A DNA stretch of 64,000 nt from an uncultured Bacilli bacterium (GTDB taxonomy: Bacteria; Bacillota_I; Bacilli_A; RF39; UBA660). The DNA lies in the NCBI GenBank assembly GCA_934131005.1, contig CAKOYV010000003.1:42857-106856 (forward strand), written 5' to 3'. This document shows positions 36,999 to 46,076 of this stretch, in pieces. How positions within the stretch are numbered: the stretch's first letter is position 1; each line of letters opens with the position of its first letter. The notes under the pieces were generated by a model that saw nothing but the letters and a program-made list of their open reading frames with translations, was not told where the DNA came from and made no database searches. The translations under genes were made by a program, and so were the position numbers.

Positions 36999-37941
36999 AA
37001 TGGCTTGGTATTATTAATTTAGAGCCACTTTTAATATCTGTTATATCATTATAATTAGCTAATTCTTCTTTAGTTATATTAAATTCTTCAATAATTTTAT
37101 CAATAGTATCATCTTCTTTTACTAAGTAAACATAATATGTAACATAAGTTTCTGTACTTAGGGTGTCGTTAGAAAATATATTAATATTATTATCAGGATT
37201 AGACTTTTCTTTTATTTTTTCATCCTCTTTATTAGTATTTATATTATTATTAACATTTTGATTAATATTTGATATATCTTTGACTTGTGAATCTTTGGTA
37301 TCAATATCTAAAGTTACCTTAGGTGCTTTATTATATTCTATATGATTTGGTAAATTATTACTCTCGTCTATCATCTTGGAAATTACTTCTCCCTCTTCTC
37401 TATTTAAAGTATTTTCTACTTGAGATAACTCTTTAGACTCCACTATATCTTCTGACTTTTTATTTAGTTTTTCGTCTTCTTTAATTTTATTTCGTGATGA
37501 TTCTTCTAAATCTGTTGAGACTTCTTCTAATTCTTTTTCTTTAGGTTTATGGGATGATTCTACTTGAGAGGTAGTATTTGTTAATTTATCAGAATCTGCT
37601 TCTATTACTTCTTGTTCTTGCTTTTCACCATCAATATATACGTCTATATTTACTTGAAGACTATCATCATTTACAACTTCATAATAAAAATTGTCTATAT
37701 CGATTTTTAAACTATCCTTTTTATAAGGTACGTCTAGAGTTATCTCAAAGGGAAGCGTAAAGGAAAATTGTTCACGATTAATTGATGCTTGGGTCATTTT
37801 GTAGTCACCACTTATATTGAAGTTGCCGCCAATAGTATCGTCTTCTTTTAGGGTTAATGTGTGTTCTAGTGAGATAGAAGTTATTTCACTTATTTTAGTT
37901 TTAAATAATAATTCTTTTTTAAAGGGTATTATCTGCCTCAT
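36991..37941 (-). CDS. spoVID: SpoVID-like spore coat morphogenetic protein
   Basis: This is a 316-aa protein. The N-terminal ~110 residues form a SpoVID/SPOCS-type beta domain (REQFSFTLPFEITLDVPYKK and IDIDNFYYEVVNDDSLQVNI). A long, acidic, disordered middle rich in Glu, Lys, Ser and Asn follows, and a C-terminal LysM domain (YYVYLVKEDDTIDKIIEEFN) that binds peptidoglycan-like material. In Bacillus, SpoVID drives encasement of the spore by the coat. Start with GAAAGGACTGATAAA. It forms an operon with the overlapping ysxE-like gene. Shorter than the Bacillus protein (about 575 aa). Confidence 0.85.
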   Translation of the reverse strand: MRQIIPFKKELLFKTKISEITSISLEHTLTLKEDDTIGGNFNISGDYKMTQASINREQFSFTLPFEITLDVPYKKDSLKIDIDNFYYEVVNDDSLQVNIDVYIDGEKQEQEVIEADSDKLTNTTSQVESSHKPKEKELEEVSTDLEESSRNKIKEDEKLNKKSEDIVESKELSQVENTLNREEGEVISKMIDESNNLPNHIEYNKAPKVTLDIDTKDSQVKDISNINQNVNNNINTNKEDEKIKEKSNPDNNINIFSNDTLSTETYVTYYVYLVKEDDTIDKIIEEFNITKEELANYNDITDIKSGSKLIIPSHYE

Positions 37942-38028
37942 TTTATCAGTCCTTTCATCAAACTATATGTAAATTTAATAAAAATATAACGATTGCTTGA
38001 GAAGTTTATGCTAATAAAATAAATTATA

Positions 38029-38057
38029 TTGCTAAATTGGGATAATTTTGATATAAT
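38029..38057 (+). promoter_or_regulatory. Sigma-A promoter of the 370-aa surface protein gene
   Basis: TTGCTA (38029-38034), a 17-nt spacer and TATAAT (38052-38057) lie 26 nt before the GTG start at 38084. Confidence 0.6.
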
Positions 38058-38083
38058 TTTTTATAGTTAGTGAGGGATTAAAT

Positions 38084-39196
38084 GTGGACGAAATTGTAAA
38101 AAAAATTGGAACAAAAAATTTAATTATTATTGGAATTGGTTTTGCTAGTGTTATTGCTTGTATTATCATTGGAGCTTTAATTTATCATTCTTTTTTCTAT
38201 AAAAAAAGTTTTAGTGAAATTGAAGGAATTATGACTAATGCAGCTTATAATTATTATGCAAAACATGAAGAGGAATTACCTAAGAATAGTGGTGATAAGG
38301 TTACATTAGGAGTTAGTACTTTAGTTCAGGGTGAATATATGAAAACTTTTAATGAATATTTAAAAGATGATACGATTTCTTGTAAAGGTTCTGTTAATGT
38401 TACTAATAGTAATGGAGAGTATAGATATGTTCCTCTACTTGATTGTGGTAAGAACTACTCTTATCAATTATTGACATCAAGAATTAGAAATAAACAAAAA
38501 ATTGTTAATAGTGGTAATGGTCTTTATAATCTTAATGGTTCTTTAGTATATCGTGGTGAGAGAATTAATAATTATGTTAAGTTTGCTGGGTTTAATTGGA
38601 GAATTGTTAAAATTATTGATAATAAAATTATGTTAATATATAATGATGAGAACCCAACTAATATGGTTTGGGATGATAGATATAATCCTGAGCGTGAAGG
38701 AAATGATGGTATTAATGATTATTCTGTTAGTCGAATAAAAGATAGTATTGATGATTTGTATAATAGTAATGATATGTTTGATGATGATGAGAAGTTATTA
38801 TTATCTAAATTTGATTTATATGCTGGCAAGATTGGAGAGAATGATAATGATAAAGATGGTAATTTAGCTAAGGGAACTGTTATTGAAAATCAATATATGG
38901 GACTTTTAAATATTTCAGATTTTATGAATGCTAGTTTAGATACTAAATGTACTAATGCTGCTAATCCTAGTTGTTCTAATTATAATTATTTAGCTTCGTT
39001 TGATAATTATAATTGGTGGTCTCTTACAGCAGATAAAGATACTACTTATAATGTTTATCAGATTGATGATACTTCTGGGGCATATACTCAAACTGCTTCT
39101 TATGATGGATATTTAAGACCTGTTATCATGATTACCTCAGATGCTATTTATACTGGTGGTAATGGTAGTAGCAGTAAGCCTTATACATTTAAATAA
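38084..39196 (+). CDS. Membrane-anchored surface protein with DUF6273-like domain
   Basis: This 370-aa protein has an N-terminal anchor (NLIIIGIGFASVIACIIIGALIY) and a long helix, then a small region with SCKGSVNV that recalls the C-terminal domain of the pseudopilins. The C-terminal ~230 residues read as a DUF6273-like surface domain: YVKFAGFNWRIVKIIDNK, NWWSLTADKD and a final DGYLRPVIMI. Possible Cys pair in DTKCTNAANPSC. It starts at GTG after GAGGGATTAAAT. It may be a pilus-associated or adhesive protein, by inference only. Own promoter and terminator. Confidence 0.6.
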   Translation: MDEIVKKIGTKNLIIIGIGFASVIACIIIGALIYHSFFYKKSFSEIEGIMTNAAYNYYAKHEEELPKNSGDKVTLGVSTLVQGEYMKTFNEYLKDDTISCKGSVNVTNSNGEYRYVPLLDCGKNYSYQLLTSRIRNKQKIVNSGNGLYNLNGSLVYRGERINNYVKFAGFNWRIVKIIDNKIMLIYNDENPTNMVWDDRYNPEREGNDGINDYSVSRIKDSIDDLYNSNDMFDDDEKLLLSKFDLYAGKIGENDNDKDGNLAKGTVIENQYMGLLNISDFMNASLDTKCTNAANPSCSNYNYLASFDNYNWWSLTADKDTTYNVYQIDDTSGAYTQTASYDGYLRPVIMITSDAIYTGGNGSSSKPYTFK

Positions 39197-39226
39197 GAGT
39201 AAAGTTTTAATCTTTATTCTTTTTAT
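39194..39226 (+). terminator. Terminator after the 370-aa surface protein gene
   Basis: AAGAGTAAAG pairs with CTTTATTCTT (one G-T pair) around loop TTTTAAT, then T4ATTT. Confidence 0.7.
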
Positions 39227-39282
39227 TTGACTAATAGTTTTTTTTTATTTATAATTAACAAGAAGGCAAAGGACGTGAAATA

Positions 39283-40464
39283 ATGGAAAAAATAATATTA
39301 ATTAAATATGGTGAACTTACAACAAAAAAAGCTAATAGAGGTTTATTTATAAATATTTTGACGCAAAATGTTAAAAAAGCTCTAAAAGATTTTGATATTA
39401 AACTTATACATAATAGAGTTAGAATGTTTATTGAGGTAAAAGACGATAATGAAATGGATGCTATTATTGAAAAACTTACAAAAGTATTTGGAATTCATAG
39501 TATAGTTATTTGCTATAAAAGTAATAATAATATTGATGATATTAAGAAAAATGTCTTAAGTGTTGCTCATGGTGTTGAATTTAGGACTTTTAAAGTAGTA
39601 ACAAAAAGATGTGATAAAAAGTTTCCTATTAAGAGTATGGAATTTAATAATGTTATTGGTGGTGTTTTACTTAAGAATATTGATGGCATAAAAGTTGATG
39701 TACATAATCCTGAATATACTGTAAAAATTGAAATTCGAGAAGAAAATACATATATTTATTCTAAAGAAATAGCGGGGGCTGGTGGATATCCTGTAGGAGT
39801 TGCTGGTCGTGGTATTTTGATGCTATCTGGAGGAATTGACTCACCTGTTGCTGGTTATTTAGCAATGAAGCGTGGTATTAAATTGGAATGTCTATATTTT
39901 GAATCTCCACCCCACACTTCACCACAAGCGTTAAATAAAGTTAAAAAATTAGTAGAAATTTTAAGTAATTATCAAGCTGATATTAAACTTCATATTATTA
40001 ATTTTACCAATATTCAAGAAAATATTTATAAGAATATTAATCATGAATATATGATTACAATTATGCGCAGAATGATGTATAGAATTACTGATGAAGTTAG
40101 AATGCGACAAGAAGCTTTAGTAATTATTAATGGAGAGTCTGTTGGACAGGTTGCTAGTCAAACATTAAATAGTATGAGTGTTATTAATAATGTAACTAAT
40201 ACTCCTGTTATTAGACCTGTTGCTTGTTTAGACAAATTAGAAATTATTGAGATTGCCAAAAAAATTGGTACTTATGAAACTTCAATCTTACCATATGAAG
40301 ATTGTTGTACAATTTTTTTGCCAAAGCATCCAGTAATTAATCCTACTTTAGATAAATGTCTAAAATATGAAAATAATTTTGATTATAAAAAATGTATTGA
40401 AGAAGCTGTTTTAAATGATAAAATAATAAGAGTTAATAAAGATATGCCAAAATATGATTTTTGA
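39283..40464 (+). CDS. thiI: tRNA 4-thiouridine synthase ThiI
   Basis: This 393-aa enzyme makes 4-thiouridine at position 8 of tRNA and can supply sulfur for thiamine. It has an N-terminal NFLD/THUMP RNA-binding region and a PP-loop ATPase domain with LMLSGGIDSPVAGYLAMKRG near residues 180-200, followed by YFESPPHTSPQALNKV and the catalytic EDCCTIF with Cys. There is no rhodanese domain, as in Bacillus. The usual partner, a NifS-type cysteine desulfurase, is not adjacent. Ribosome-binding site AGGCAAAGGACGTG. The role is well established for the family. Confidence 0.95.
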   Translation: MEKIILIKYGELTTKKANRGLFINILTQNVKKALKDFDIKLIHNRVRMFIEVKDDNEMDAIIEKLTKVFGIHSIVICYKSNNNIDDIKKNVLSVAHGVEFRTFKVVTKRCDKKFPIKSMEFNNVIGGVLLKNIDGIKVDVHNPEYTVKIEIREENTYIYSKEIAGAGGYPVGVAGRGILMLSGGIDSPVAGYLAMKRGIKLECLYFESPPHTSPQALNKVKKLVEILSNYQADIKLHIINFTNIQENIYKNINHEYMITIMRRMMYRITDEVRMRQEALVIINGESVGQVASQTLNSMSVINNVTNTPVIRPVACLDKLEIIEIAKKIGTYETSILPYEDCCTIFLPKHPVINPTLDKCLKYENNFDYKKCIEEAVLNDKIIRVNKDMPKYDF

Positions 40465-40550
40465 TTTACTTAACTTGAAAAAATTACCAATTATTTTAGT
40501 GTATTAAATTTTAAAATGTTCACAACCTATAAGTGTAGGAGGTGAACATA

Positions 40551-40766
40551 ATGAACAACCAAAACAATAGTAAGATGGTAGTTCCTGGTGCAAAGGCTGC
40601 TATCGAAAGAATGAAATATGAAATAGCTAACGAATTTGGTGTTAACCTTGGACCAGACTCTACTGCAAGAGCTAATGGATCTGTTGGTGGTGAAATCACT
40701 AAAAGATTAGTTAGATTAGGTCAAAATCAAATTAGTGGATCAAATTATAGTAATCAAAGCAAATAA
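40551..40766 (+). CDS. Alpha/beta-type small acid-soluble spore protein
   Basis: This 71-aa DNA-binding protein coats spore DNA and is degraded by GPR at germination. Family signatures are [40 protein letters not shown] and [10 protein letters not shown]. The GPR cleavage region ([10 protein letters not shown]) is present. ATG 40551 follows GGAGGTGAACATA. The start 9 nt earlier lies within this site. A possible forespore sigma-G promoter upstream (GTATT about 15 nt before CACAACCTA) is only suggestive. Its terminator is strong. Presence of this gene with gpr shows a spore-forming lineage. Confidence 0.93.
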   Translation: MNNQNNSKMVVPGAKAAIERMKYEIANEFGVNLGPDSTARANGSVGGEITKRLVRLGQNQISGSNYSNQSK

Positions 40767-40776
40767 GTATAAATAT

Positions 40777-40816
40777 AAAGAATAGTATCTAATGTTGAAT
40801 ACTATTCTTTTTTTTT
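40777..40816 (+). terminator. Terminator of the SASP gene
   Basis: A 12-bp stem AAAGAATAGTAT / ATACTATTCTTT (40777-40788, 40799-40810) is followed by T6. Confidence 0.92.
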
Positions 40817-40841
40817 ACCCATAATGTAGTTGGGTGATAAA

Positions 40842-41342
40842 ATGTTATATTATATAAATTATTTTTTGCTTTTTTCATTTCTTGGTTTTAACTTAGAAAG
40901 CGAGGTATTTAAACTTAATAATTCTAATATTCATAGTGGTATTTTTTATGGACCCATAACAGAGGTATATGGCTTTGGTGTTATTCATCTACTGCTTGTT
41001 AAAAAATATTTTTTGGATAAATTAAAATGCAATAAATACTTAAAAGTTATCTTTACTTTTATAACAAGTTTTGTTGTACTTACTCTAACAGAATATATTG
41101 GTGGGAATGTTTTAAATTGGCTTTTTGATATAGATATGTGGAATTACACAAAAAAAGCCTTTAATTGTGGCAAATATATTTGTTTAGAATTATCAATAGC
41201 CTGGGCTTTATTGGGAACATTTTACTTATGTTTTGCTAAAGGTTTTTTTGATAAAATTGTTAGTATAATTCCAAAAAAACTTACTCTTTTCTTAGTAATA
41301 GTAAATATTATTGATACTATTATTACCTTACTTACCAAATAA
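40842..41342 (+). CDS. Putative ABC-type permease-like membrane protein (CmpB family)
   Basis: This 166-aa protein has five or so helices and matches the family called putative ABC transporter type IV (CmpB). Typical features are an early FLGFNLESEVFKLN with the conserved Glu, SGIFYGPITEVYGFG, TLTEYIGGNVLNW, and MWNYTKKAFNCGKYICLELSIAW. The function is unknown; no ATPase is adjacent. ATG 40842 follows TTGGGTGATAAA. The 3' end overlaps the convergent gene at 41328 by 15 nt. Confidence 0.7.
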   Translation: MLYYINYFLLFSFLGFNLESEVFKLNNSNIHSGIFYGPITEVYGFGVIHLLLVKKYFLDKLKCNKYLKVIFTFITSFVVLTLTEYIGGNVLNWLFDIDMWNYTKKAFNCGKYICLELSIAWALLGTFYLCFAKGFFDKIVSIIPKKLTLFLVIVNIIDTIITLLTK

Positions 41343-42587
41343 TATAGTACTTAATTTTTGATTATATTTAGCTTGCACATCATCTTCTAAATTATCATAT
41401 TTTATAGATTTTATTATTGTTTCATTTATTGTAGCCTTATTCTTATAAGTACCTGTTATTGTTATATCAGTTGCATTATTATCTATATTAGTTTTTAGAT
41501 TGTAAGAAAAATCATTGTAGCTAGCATTAATAGTCAAATTAATATTATATACTCTATCTATAACCTGATAAGTATAATTGTATCTGTTAGTATCATCCCT
41601 AGTTTTAGTCAAAACACTATAGAGAATGTCATTTTTATAATATTTTAAATAAGTTATCCCATTCTTTGTAAGTATTGTGAATTTATGTTTAACATCATTT
41701 TTATCAGTATAAATTATGTTGGAACCATTATAAATGATTACTTCCCTATCTTTGGTAATTTGGTTATTAACAACTATTTTTATATTTTTTATATCATTAG
41801 TAAGAGCATCATTTTTAGCTTCTAAGGAAATTGTGTAGTCGTCTGTATCAGATGTTTGACTTATGTTAAAGATTTTATTGATATTTTGATTAGTCAAAGT
41901 AGTTCTTAGATATATAATTGGTTTTTTGTTATCAAAATAAATTTTTCTTTTACAATTGCTAGAATTTATAACACTTTTAAAATTTTTCATAATATTATTT
42001 AAATAAGTAGAATAATTAAAAAGATTATAAATATCTTGATTATTTTTAGTTATAGTACTTTCTAGGAATAAATTGTTTAAATAAGTATTAGGTTCTTTAT
42101 TTAGAGTTTTTAGCTCGTTTTTATAATAATCTAAGTTATATAATTCATTTGTAATTTGAATGTATTCATCACTATTATTGATATTAAAATAATGATTATC
42201 TCCATCTTCATAATACTTAATACTTTGATTATTATTTTCTAATAAGTTTAGAGTTTTTTTGCCTGATGCGGATATGGTATAATTATATTTATTTTGATTA
42301 ACTAAAACGTTTCCCGAAAGAGTATAATCGCTTTTTAAATCATAATTTAATTTAGTTTTATCTAAAATTTTAGTGTATTTATCAAAAATGATTTTAATAT
42401 CGTTAGTGTATATATTTTCATTTGTAAGAACTGTTTTATAATATATAAGATAACTAATAATAATTATTAATATTGAGATTAAAATAGCAATGATAATAGA
42501 AATAGTAAATTTAGGATGCTTATTTGTTTTCTTCTCTTCTTTATAAACTTTATGTTCCATTAAAATACTATTATAATTATCACTCAT
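41328..42587 (-). CDS. Single-pass exported protein of unknown function, 419 aa
   Basis: This protein has a cytoplasmic N-terminus of about 25 residues (KEEKKTNKHPKF), one helix (SIIIAILISILIIIISYLIY) and a large exported beta-rich domain of about 370 residues. It is rich in Asn, Thr, Ile and Tyr and has repeated motifs such as YTISASG, TISLEAKNDALT and NITITGTYKN. A single Cys is present. No family is recognised. The pattern resembles large bacterial surface beta-repeat proteins. ATG 42587 follows AGAGGTGAAGGGC. It converges with the CmpB-like gene. Confidence 0.5.
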   Translation of the reverse strand: MSDNYNSILMEHKVYKEEKKTNKHPKFTISIIIAILISILIIIISYLIYYKTVLTNENIYTNDIKIIFDKYTKILDKTKLNYDLKSDYTLSGNVLVNQNKYNYTISASGKKTLNLLENNNQSIKYYEDGDNHYFNINNSDEYIQITNELYNLDYYKNELKTLNKEPNTYLNNLFLESTITKNNQDIYNLFNYSTYLNNIMKNFKSVINSSNCKRKIYFDNKKPIIYLRTTLTNQNINKIFNISQTSDTDDYTISLEAKNDALTNDIKNIKIVVNNQITKDREVIIYNGSNIIYTDKNDVKHKFTILTKNGITYLKYYKNDILYSVLTKTRDDTNRYNYTYQVIDRVYNINLTINASYNDFSYNLKTNIDNNATDITITGTYKNKATINETIIKSIKYDNLEDDVQAKYNQKLSTILFGK

Positions 42588-42674
42588 GCCCTTCACCTCT
42601 TATTCTTAATAAGATTATATCATAATTAAGAAAAAAAGAACATAATTTTTTCAAATATTATCTTCTTTGTTTTT

Positions 42675-43235
42675 TTATTTTAACATTAATTTTAGAGCTT
42701 CTTTTACTTGATCTTCTAAAGAATTTTCTAAATTTACTTTTTTTAAGACTTTTCTAATATCAGCTTGTTTATAACCTAGGCCAAGTAAAACTTCCATAAG
42801 TTCATCAGTATAATCTTCTTTAGCAAAGATACCTGTATTTATTGTATTTAATTTTCCTTTTAAATCAAGAACCATCTGTTTTGCTACCTTATCCCCTATT
42901 TTAGGGAATTTTTTTAAATAGTTTAAATTTTCATTTTCAATAGCATCGGCTATTTGTTCAATTGTTCCAGTTGCAATGATTGGAAGAGCCATCTTGGGTC
43001 CTAAGCCTTTTACATTGATTAATTTTAAGAACAATTCTTTTTGTTCACGATCTTTAAAGCCATATAAAGTAAATTCTTCTTCTCTAACACAAGTATAAAT
43101 AAAGACTGTATATTCATTGTTTAATTGATAAGAATATGGATTGGCTACATAGATTAAATAACCAATACCATTATTATCAACAACAATATAGTTACTATCT
43201 ATCAAAACAACAACTCCCCTGATATATCCGTACAT
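42675..43235 (-). CDS. ruvA: Holliday junction branch migration protein RuvA
   Basis: This 186-aa protein binds Holliday junctions and targets the RuvB motor. The N-terminal OB fold (MYGYIRGVVVLIDSNYIVVD), the helix-hairpin-helix domain (INVKGLGPKMALPI and FPKIGDKVAKQMVLDLKGKL) and domain III ending in LGYKQADIRKVL are all visible. The start overlaps the ddl stop (TAATG). ruvB does not follow directly here, which is a departure from the usual ruvA-ruvB pair. Confidence 0.95.
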   Translation of the reverse strand: MYGYIRGVVVLIDSNYIVVDNNGIGYLIYVANPYSYQLNNEYTVFIYTCVREEEFTLYGFKDREQKELFLKLINVKGLGPKMALPIIATGTIEQIADAIENENLNYLKKFPKIGDKVAKQMVLDLKGKLNTINTGIFAKEDYTDELMEVLLGLGYKQADIRKVLKKVNLENSLEDQVKEALKLMLK

Positions 43236-44389
43236 TACTTCATCTCCTTGATTGTTCTATTAGTCATTTTTTTGATAATATCATTATCCATAACTAATTT
43301 CATATTTTGCACTTTTACTTCATTATCAATAGCATCTTTTAACATTATATTTAATAATTCTTTATAAGAAATATTTCTTGCTTCCCATAAGTGATGAGCG
43401 AAGCAGAAAGGAATACTATTTATTTCATCTACATATAGTTTGTTTTTTTTCTTATCATATAAGAAATCAATTCTAGCTGTTCCACGCATATTTAATATTT
43501 TGAAAACAGATAAGCTATAAAATTCTATTTCTTTTCTTAATTTATCACTTATTTTGGCTGGTAGAGTTCTTTTTATACTAGACTCATCAGTATCTTCGTA
43601 GATAAATTTATCACCATAAGTTCTTATGTCTTTATTAGTAGTTATTTCTTCTATTTCACTTGTTATATTTCCATTAGGGGTTAATAAGACTGAACAGTTA
43701 TATTCAACAACATTTTCTACCTTTTCTTCAATAATAATTTTAGTATCTAAATTAAAACTTCTTTCAATAGTCGAGTCAATTTCTTCTTTTTGAGTTATCA
43801 TTTCTATTCCAATACTACTACCCAAAGTAGCAGGCTTTAGTATTAGTGGATAAGTTAATTCATCCATTTGTTTAAATAATTCTTCTTTTTTATTACGATA
43901 AAAACGTTCACCAAACCAAACAAATTTTGTTACAGGAATTTTACTAGCACTAAGAATCTGTTTTACAAAAACTTTATCTTGCCCAACAGCTGATGAATAA
44001 ATGTTACTTCCAACATAAGGAATTCCTACGATATTTAAGTATCCTTGAATAGTACCATCTTCACCAAAATTACCATGCATAATTGGAAAAGCTAGATGTA
44101 ATTCGCATACTTCCCTTTTAATAAATCCATTTGTTTGAAGAATATATCGATTATCTTTATTAATTAAATTTACTTTTTTAGTATATCTTTTCATTAAATC
44201 TAAATCTTTATATGTATCAATAAATCTTAGACAGCCTCCTGTATACCATTCTCTATCTTTTGTTATGTAGATAGGAATTATTTCATACTTTTCACTATCT
44301 ATATTATCCATAGCCTGAATAGCTGTTATAATAGACATTTCATGTTCTAAACTTTTACCCCCAAAAATAACGCCAACGCTTAATTTCAT
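43235..44389 (-). CDS. ddl: D-alanine--D-alanine ligase
   Basis: This 384-aa ATP-grasp enzyme makes the D-Ala-D-Ala (or a related D-Ala-D-X) dipeptide for peptidoglycan. Motifs include VGVIFGGKSLEHEMSIITA, HGNFGEDGTIQGYLN, PLILKPATLGSSIGI and RIDFLY with VDEINSIPF. It resembles VanG-type ligases in length. The final motif reads INSIPFCFAHHLWEA, where most ligases have NxxPG. The substrate should therefore not be taken for granted. Start with GAAGGTGAAAAT. Operon with ruvA (1-nt overlap). Confidence 0.9.
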   Translation of the reverse strand: MKLSVGVIFGGKSLEHEMSIITAIQAMDNIDSEKYEIIPIYITKDREWYTGGCLRFIDTYKDLDLMKRYTKKVNLINKDNRYILQTNGFIKREVCELHLAFPIMHGNFGEDGTIQGYLNIVGIPYVGSNIYSSAVGQDKVFVKQILSASKIPVTKFVWFGERFYRNKKEELFKQMDELTYPLILKPATLGSSIGIEMITQKEEIDSTIERSFNLDTKIIIEEKVENVVEYNCSVLLTPNGNITSEIEEITTNKDIRTYGDKFIYEDTDESSIKRTLPAKISDKLRKEIEFYSLSVFKILNMRGTARIDFLYDKKKNKLYVDEINSIPFCFAHHLWEARNISYKELLNIMLKDAIDNEVKVQNMKLVMDNDIIKKMTNRTIKEMK

Positions 44390-44461
44390 ATTTTCACCTT
44401 CTTGTATTAATTATAATATATTTTTATTGGTTTTAAAAGTATATTTTATTAATTTGACATT

Positions 44462-44506
44462 TAAAAACTATACTTTTTCTAAAGAGATAAGTATAGTTTT
44501 TTTCTT
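44462..44506 (-). terminator. Terminator of glyS
   Basis: On the minus strand AAAACTATACTT pairs with AAGTATAGTTTT, followed by T. It lies directly after the glyS stop. Confidence 0.85.
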
Positions 44507-45878
44507 AGAATTTTATTTTATCATTTATATAATTTTCAACCTCATCAATAGAAATAGTTATTTGTTCCATAGTATCTCTATCTCTTATTGTTACAGTATT
44601 ATTATTAATAGTATTATCATCTACTGTTATACAGAATGGAGTTCCTATTATATCTTCTCTTCTATATCTCTTACCAATACTTCCTGATTCATCATAAGTA
44701 CACATAAAGCTTTTTGATAATTTTTCTTTTAATTCTTTAGCATAATCAGAATGATATTTTTTTACTAATGGTAAAATAGCTACTTTATATGGGGCTATAG
44801 CAGGTAAAAGATGCATTACTTCTCTAGTAGTTCCATCTTCTAATATCTCTTCGTCATAACTATCACATAAGATTGCAAGCGTTAATCTATCACATCCTAC
44901 TGATGATTCTACAACATAAGGAATATATTTACTATTATCTTCAGGATCTATATATTCCATACTTTTTCCTGAAAACTCTTGGTGGCGAGACAAATCATAA
45001 TTAGTTCTGTTATGTGTTCCCCATAACTCTCCCCATCCCATAGGGAATAAATATTCTATATCGCAAGCTTCTTTAGCATAAAACACTAACTTTTCATGAT
45101 CTTTATATCTTAATTTATTTGTATTCATTCCTAAATCTTTCAAAAAATTCATAGCATATTCTTTATAAAATTTATAAAAACCTGAGTCAGTTCCTTCTTT
45201 ACAGAAAAATTGATGTTCCATTTGTTCAAATTCTATGGTTCTAAAAGTAAAATTACCTGGTGTTATTTCATTACGAAAAGCTTTTCCTATTTGACCTATT
45301 CCAAATGGTATTTTTGCTCTCATAGTTCTTTGAACATTTTGGAAATTAACAAATTCGCCTTGGGCTGTTTCTGGTCGCAAATAAACTAGACCATTGTCAT
45401 CATCTTTAATTACTCCTCTATGAGTTTCAAACATTAAATTAAATTGTCTTATATCTGTAAAGTTACTTTTACCACATTTTGGACAAGGAACTTTATGTTC
45501 TCTTATGTATTTTATCATTTCTTCTTCACTTAGGGCATCACCATTTATATCATGGTCAAATTCTTCAATTAATTTGTCAGCTCTATTACGACTTTTACAT
45601 TCCTTACAATCAATTAGAGGATCTGAAAAACCACCTACATGACCACTTGCTTCCCAAACTTTAGGATGCATTAGAATATCTGCATCGATTTCATAGCTAT
45701 TTTTATTCTCTTGAATAAATCTTTTACGCCAAGCATCTTTGATGTTATTCTTTAAACGACTTCCTAATGGACCATAATCCCATGTATTAGCAAGACCTCC
45801 ATAAATTTCACTTCCTTGGTAAATAAATCCATATTGTTTACATATATTAACTATTTTATCCATTGTTAATTTTTCCAT
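44505..45878 (-). CDS. glyS: Glycyl-tRNA synthetase, homodimeric class II type
   Basis: This 457-aa enzyme charges tRNA-Gly. It is the single-chain dimeric type (as in Bacillota and archaea), not the bacterial alpha2beta2 type. Motifs include the N-terminal KYGFIYQGSEIYGGLANTWDYGP, a zinc-like CKECKS and CPKCGKS pair, motif 2 FRNEITPGNFTFRTIEFEQME, and motif 3 GVDRLTLAI (here GCDRLTLAI). A T-box leader upstream controls it. Ribosome-binding site GAAAGGATGATATA. Gly has tRNA(TCC) in the same window. Confidence 0.95.
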   Translation of the reverse strand: MEKLTMDKIVNICKQYGFIYQGSEIYGGLANTWDYGPLGSRLKNNIKDAWRKRFIQENKNSYEIDADILMHPKVWEASGHVGGFSDPLIDCKECKSRNRADKLIEEFDHDINGDALSEEEMIKYIREHKVPCPKCGKSNFTDIRQFNLMFETHRGVIKDDDNGLVYLRPETAQGEFVNFQNVQRTMRAKIPFGIGQIGKAFRNEITPGNFTFRTIEFEQMEHQFFCKEGTDSGFYKFYKEYAMNFLKDLGMNTNKLRYKDHEKLVFYAKEACDIEYLFPMGWGELWGTHNRTNYDLSRHQEFSGKSMEYIDPEDNSKYIPYVVESSVGCDRLTLAILCDSYDEEILEDGTTREVMHLLPAIAPYKVAILPLVKKYHSDYAKELKEKLSKSFMCTYDESGSIGKRYRREDIIGTPFCITVDDNTINNNTVTIRDRDTMEQITISIDEVENYINDKIKF

Positions 45879-45892
45879 TATATCATCCTTTC

Positions 45893-46027
45893 AAAAAATA
45901 AAGAGATTCTCTAAAATTCATAAGGACGAGTATAATTCCCGCGGTTCCACCTTATTTATTCTAATAGAATCTCTTTTAAATATATAGCTCCGTGGGTTCC
46001 AAACCACATCATCACTTCTTTATAACT
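45893..46027 (-). promoter_or_regulatory. Glycine T-box riboswitch with a short Stem I
   Basis: The minus strand has the T-box GGTGGAACCGCGG (45951-45939). UGGA in the bulge matches UCCA, the 3' end of tRNA-Gly with discriminator U. The antiterminator forms ATAAGG / CCTTAT and GCGGG / CTCGT with bulge TGGAACC. A competing terminator pairs AAAGAGATTCT (45976-45966) with AGAATCTCTTT (45910-45900), then a T run. Two GGA triplets occur in the 5' part. Only about 50 nt lie between the predicted start and this region, far less than the usual Stem I. Confidence 0.85.
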
Positions 46028-46033
46028 AATTAT

Positions 46034-46062
46034 AGTTTAATACAAATCAATTAGCTTGTCAA
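46034..46062 (-). promoter_or_regulatory. Sigma-A promoter of glyS
   Basis: On the minus strand TTGACA (46062-46057), 17 nt, TAAACT (46039-46034). It puts the start near 46027. A TATAAT lies 5 nt further, at a less usual 22-nt spacing. Confidence 0.55.
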
Positions 46063-46076
46063 TTATTTTTTATAAA

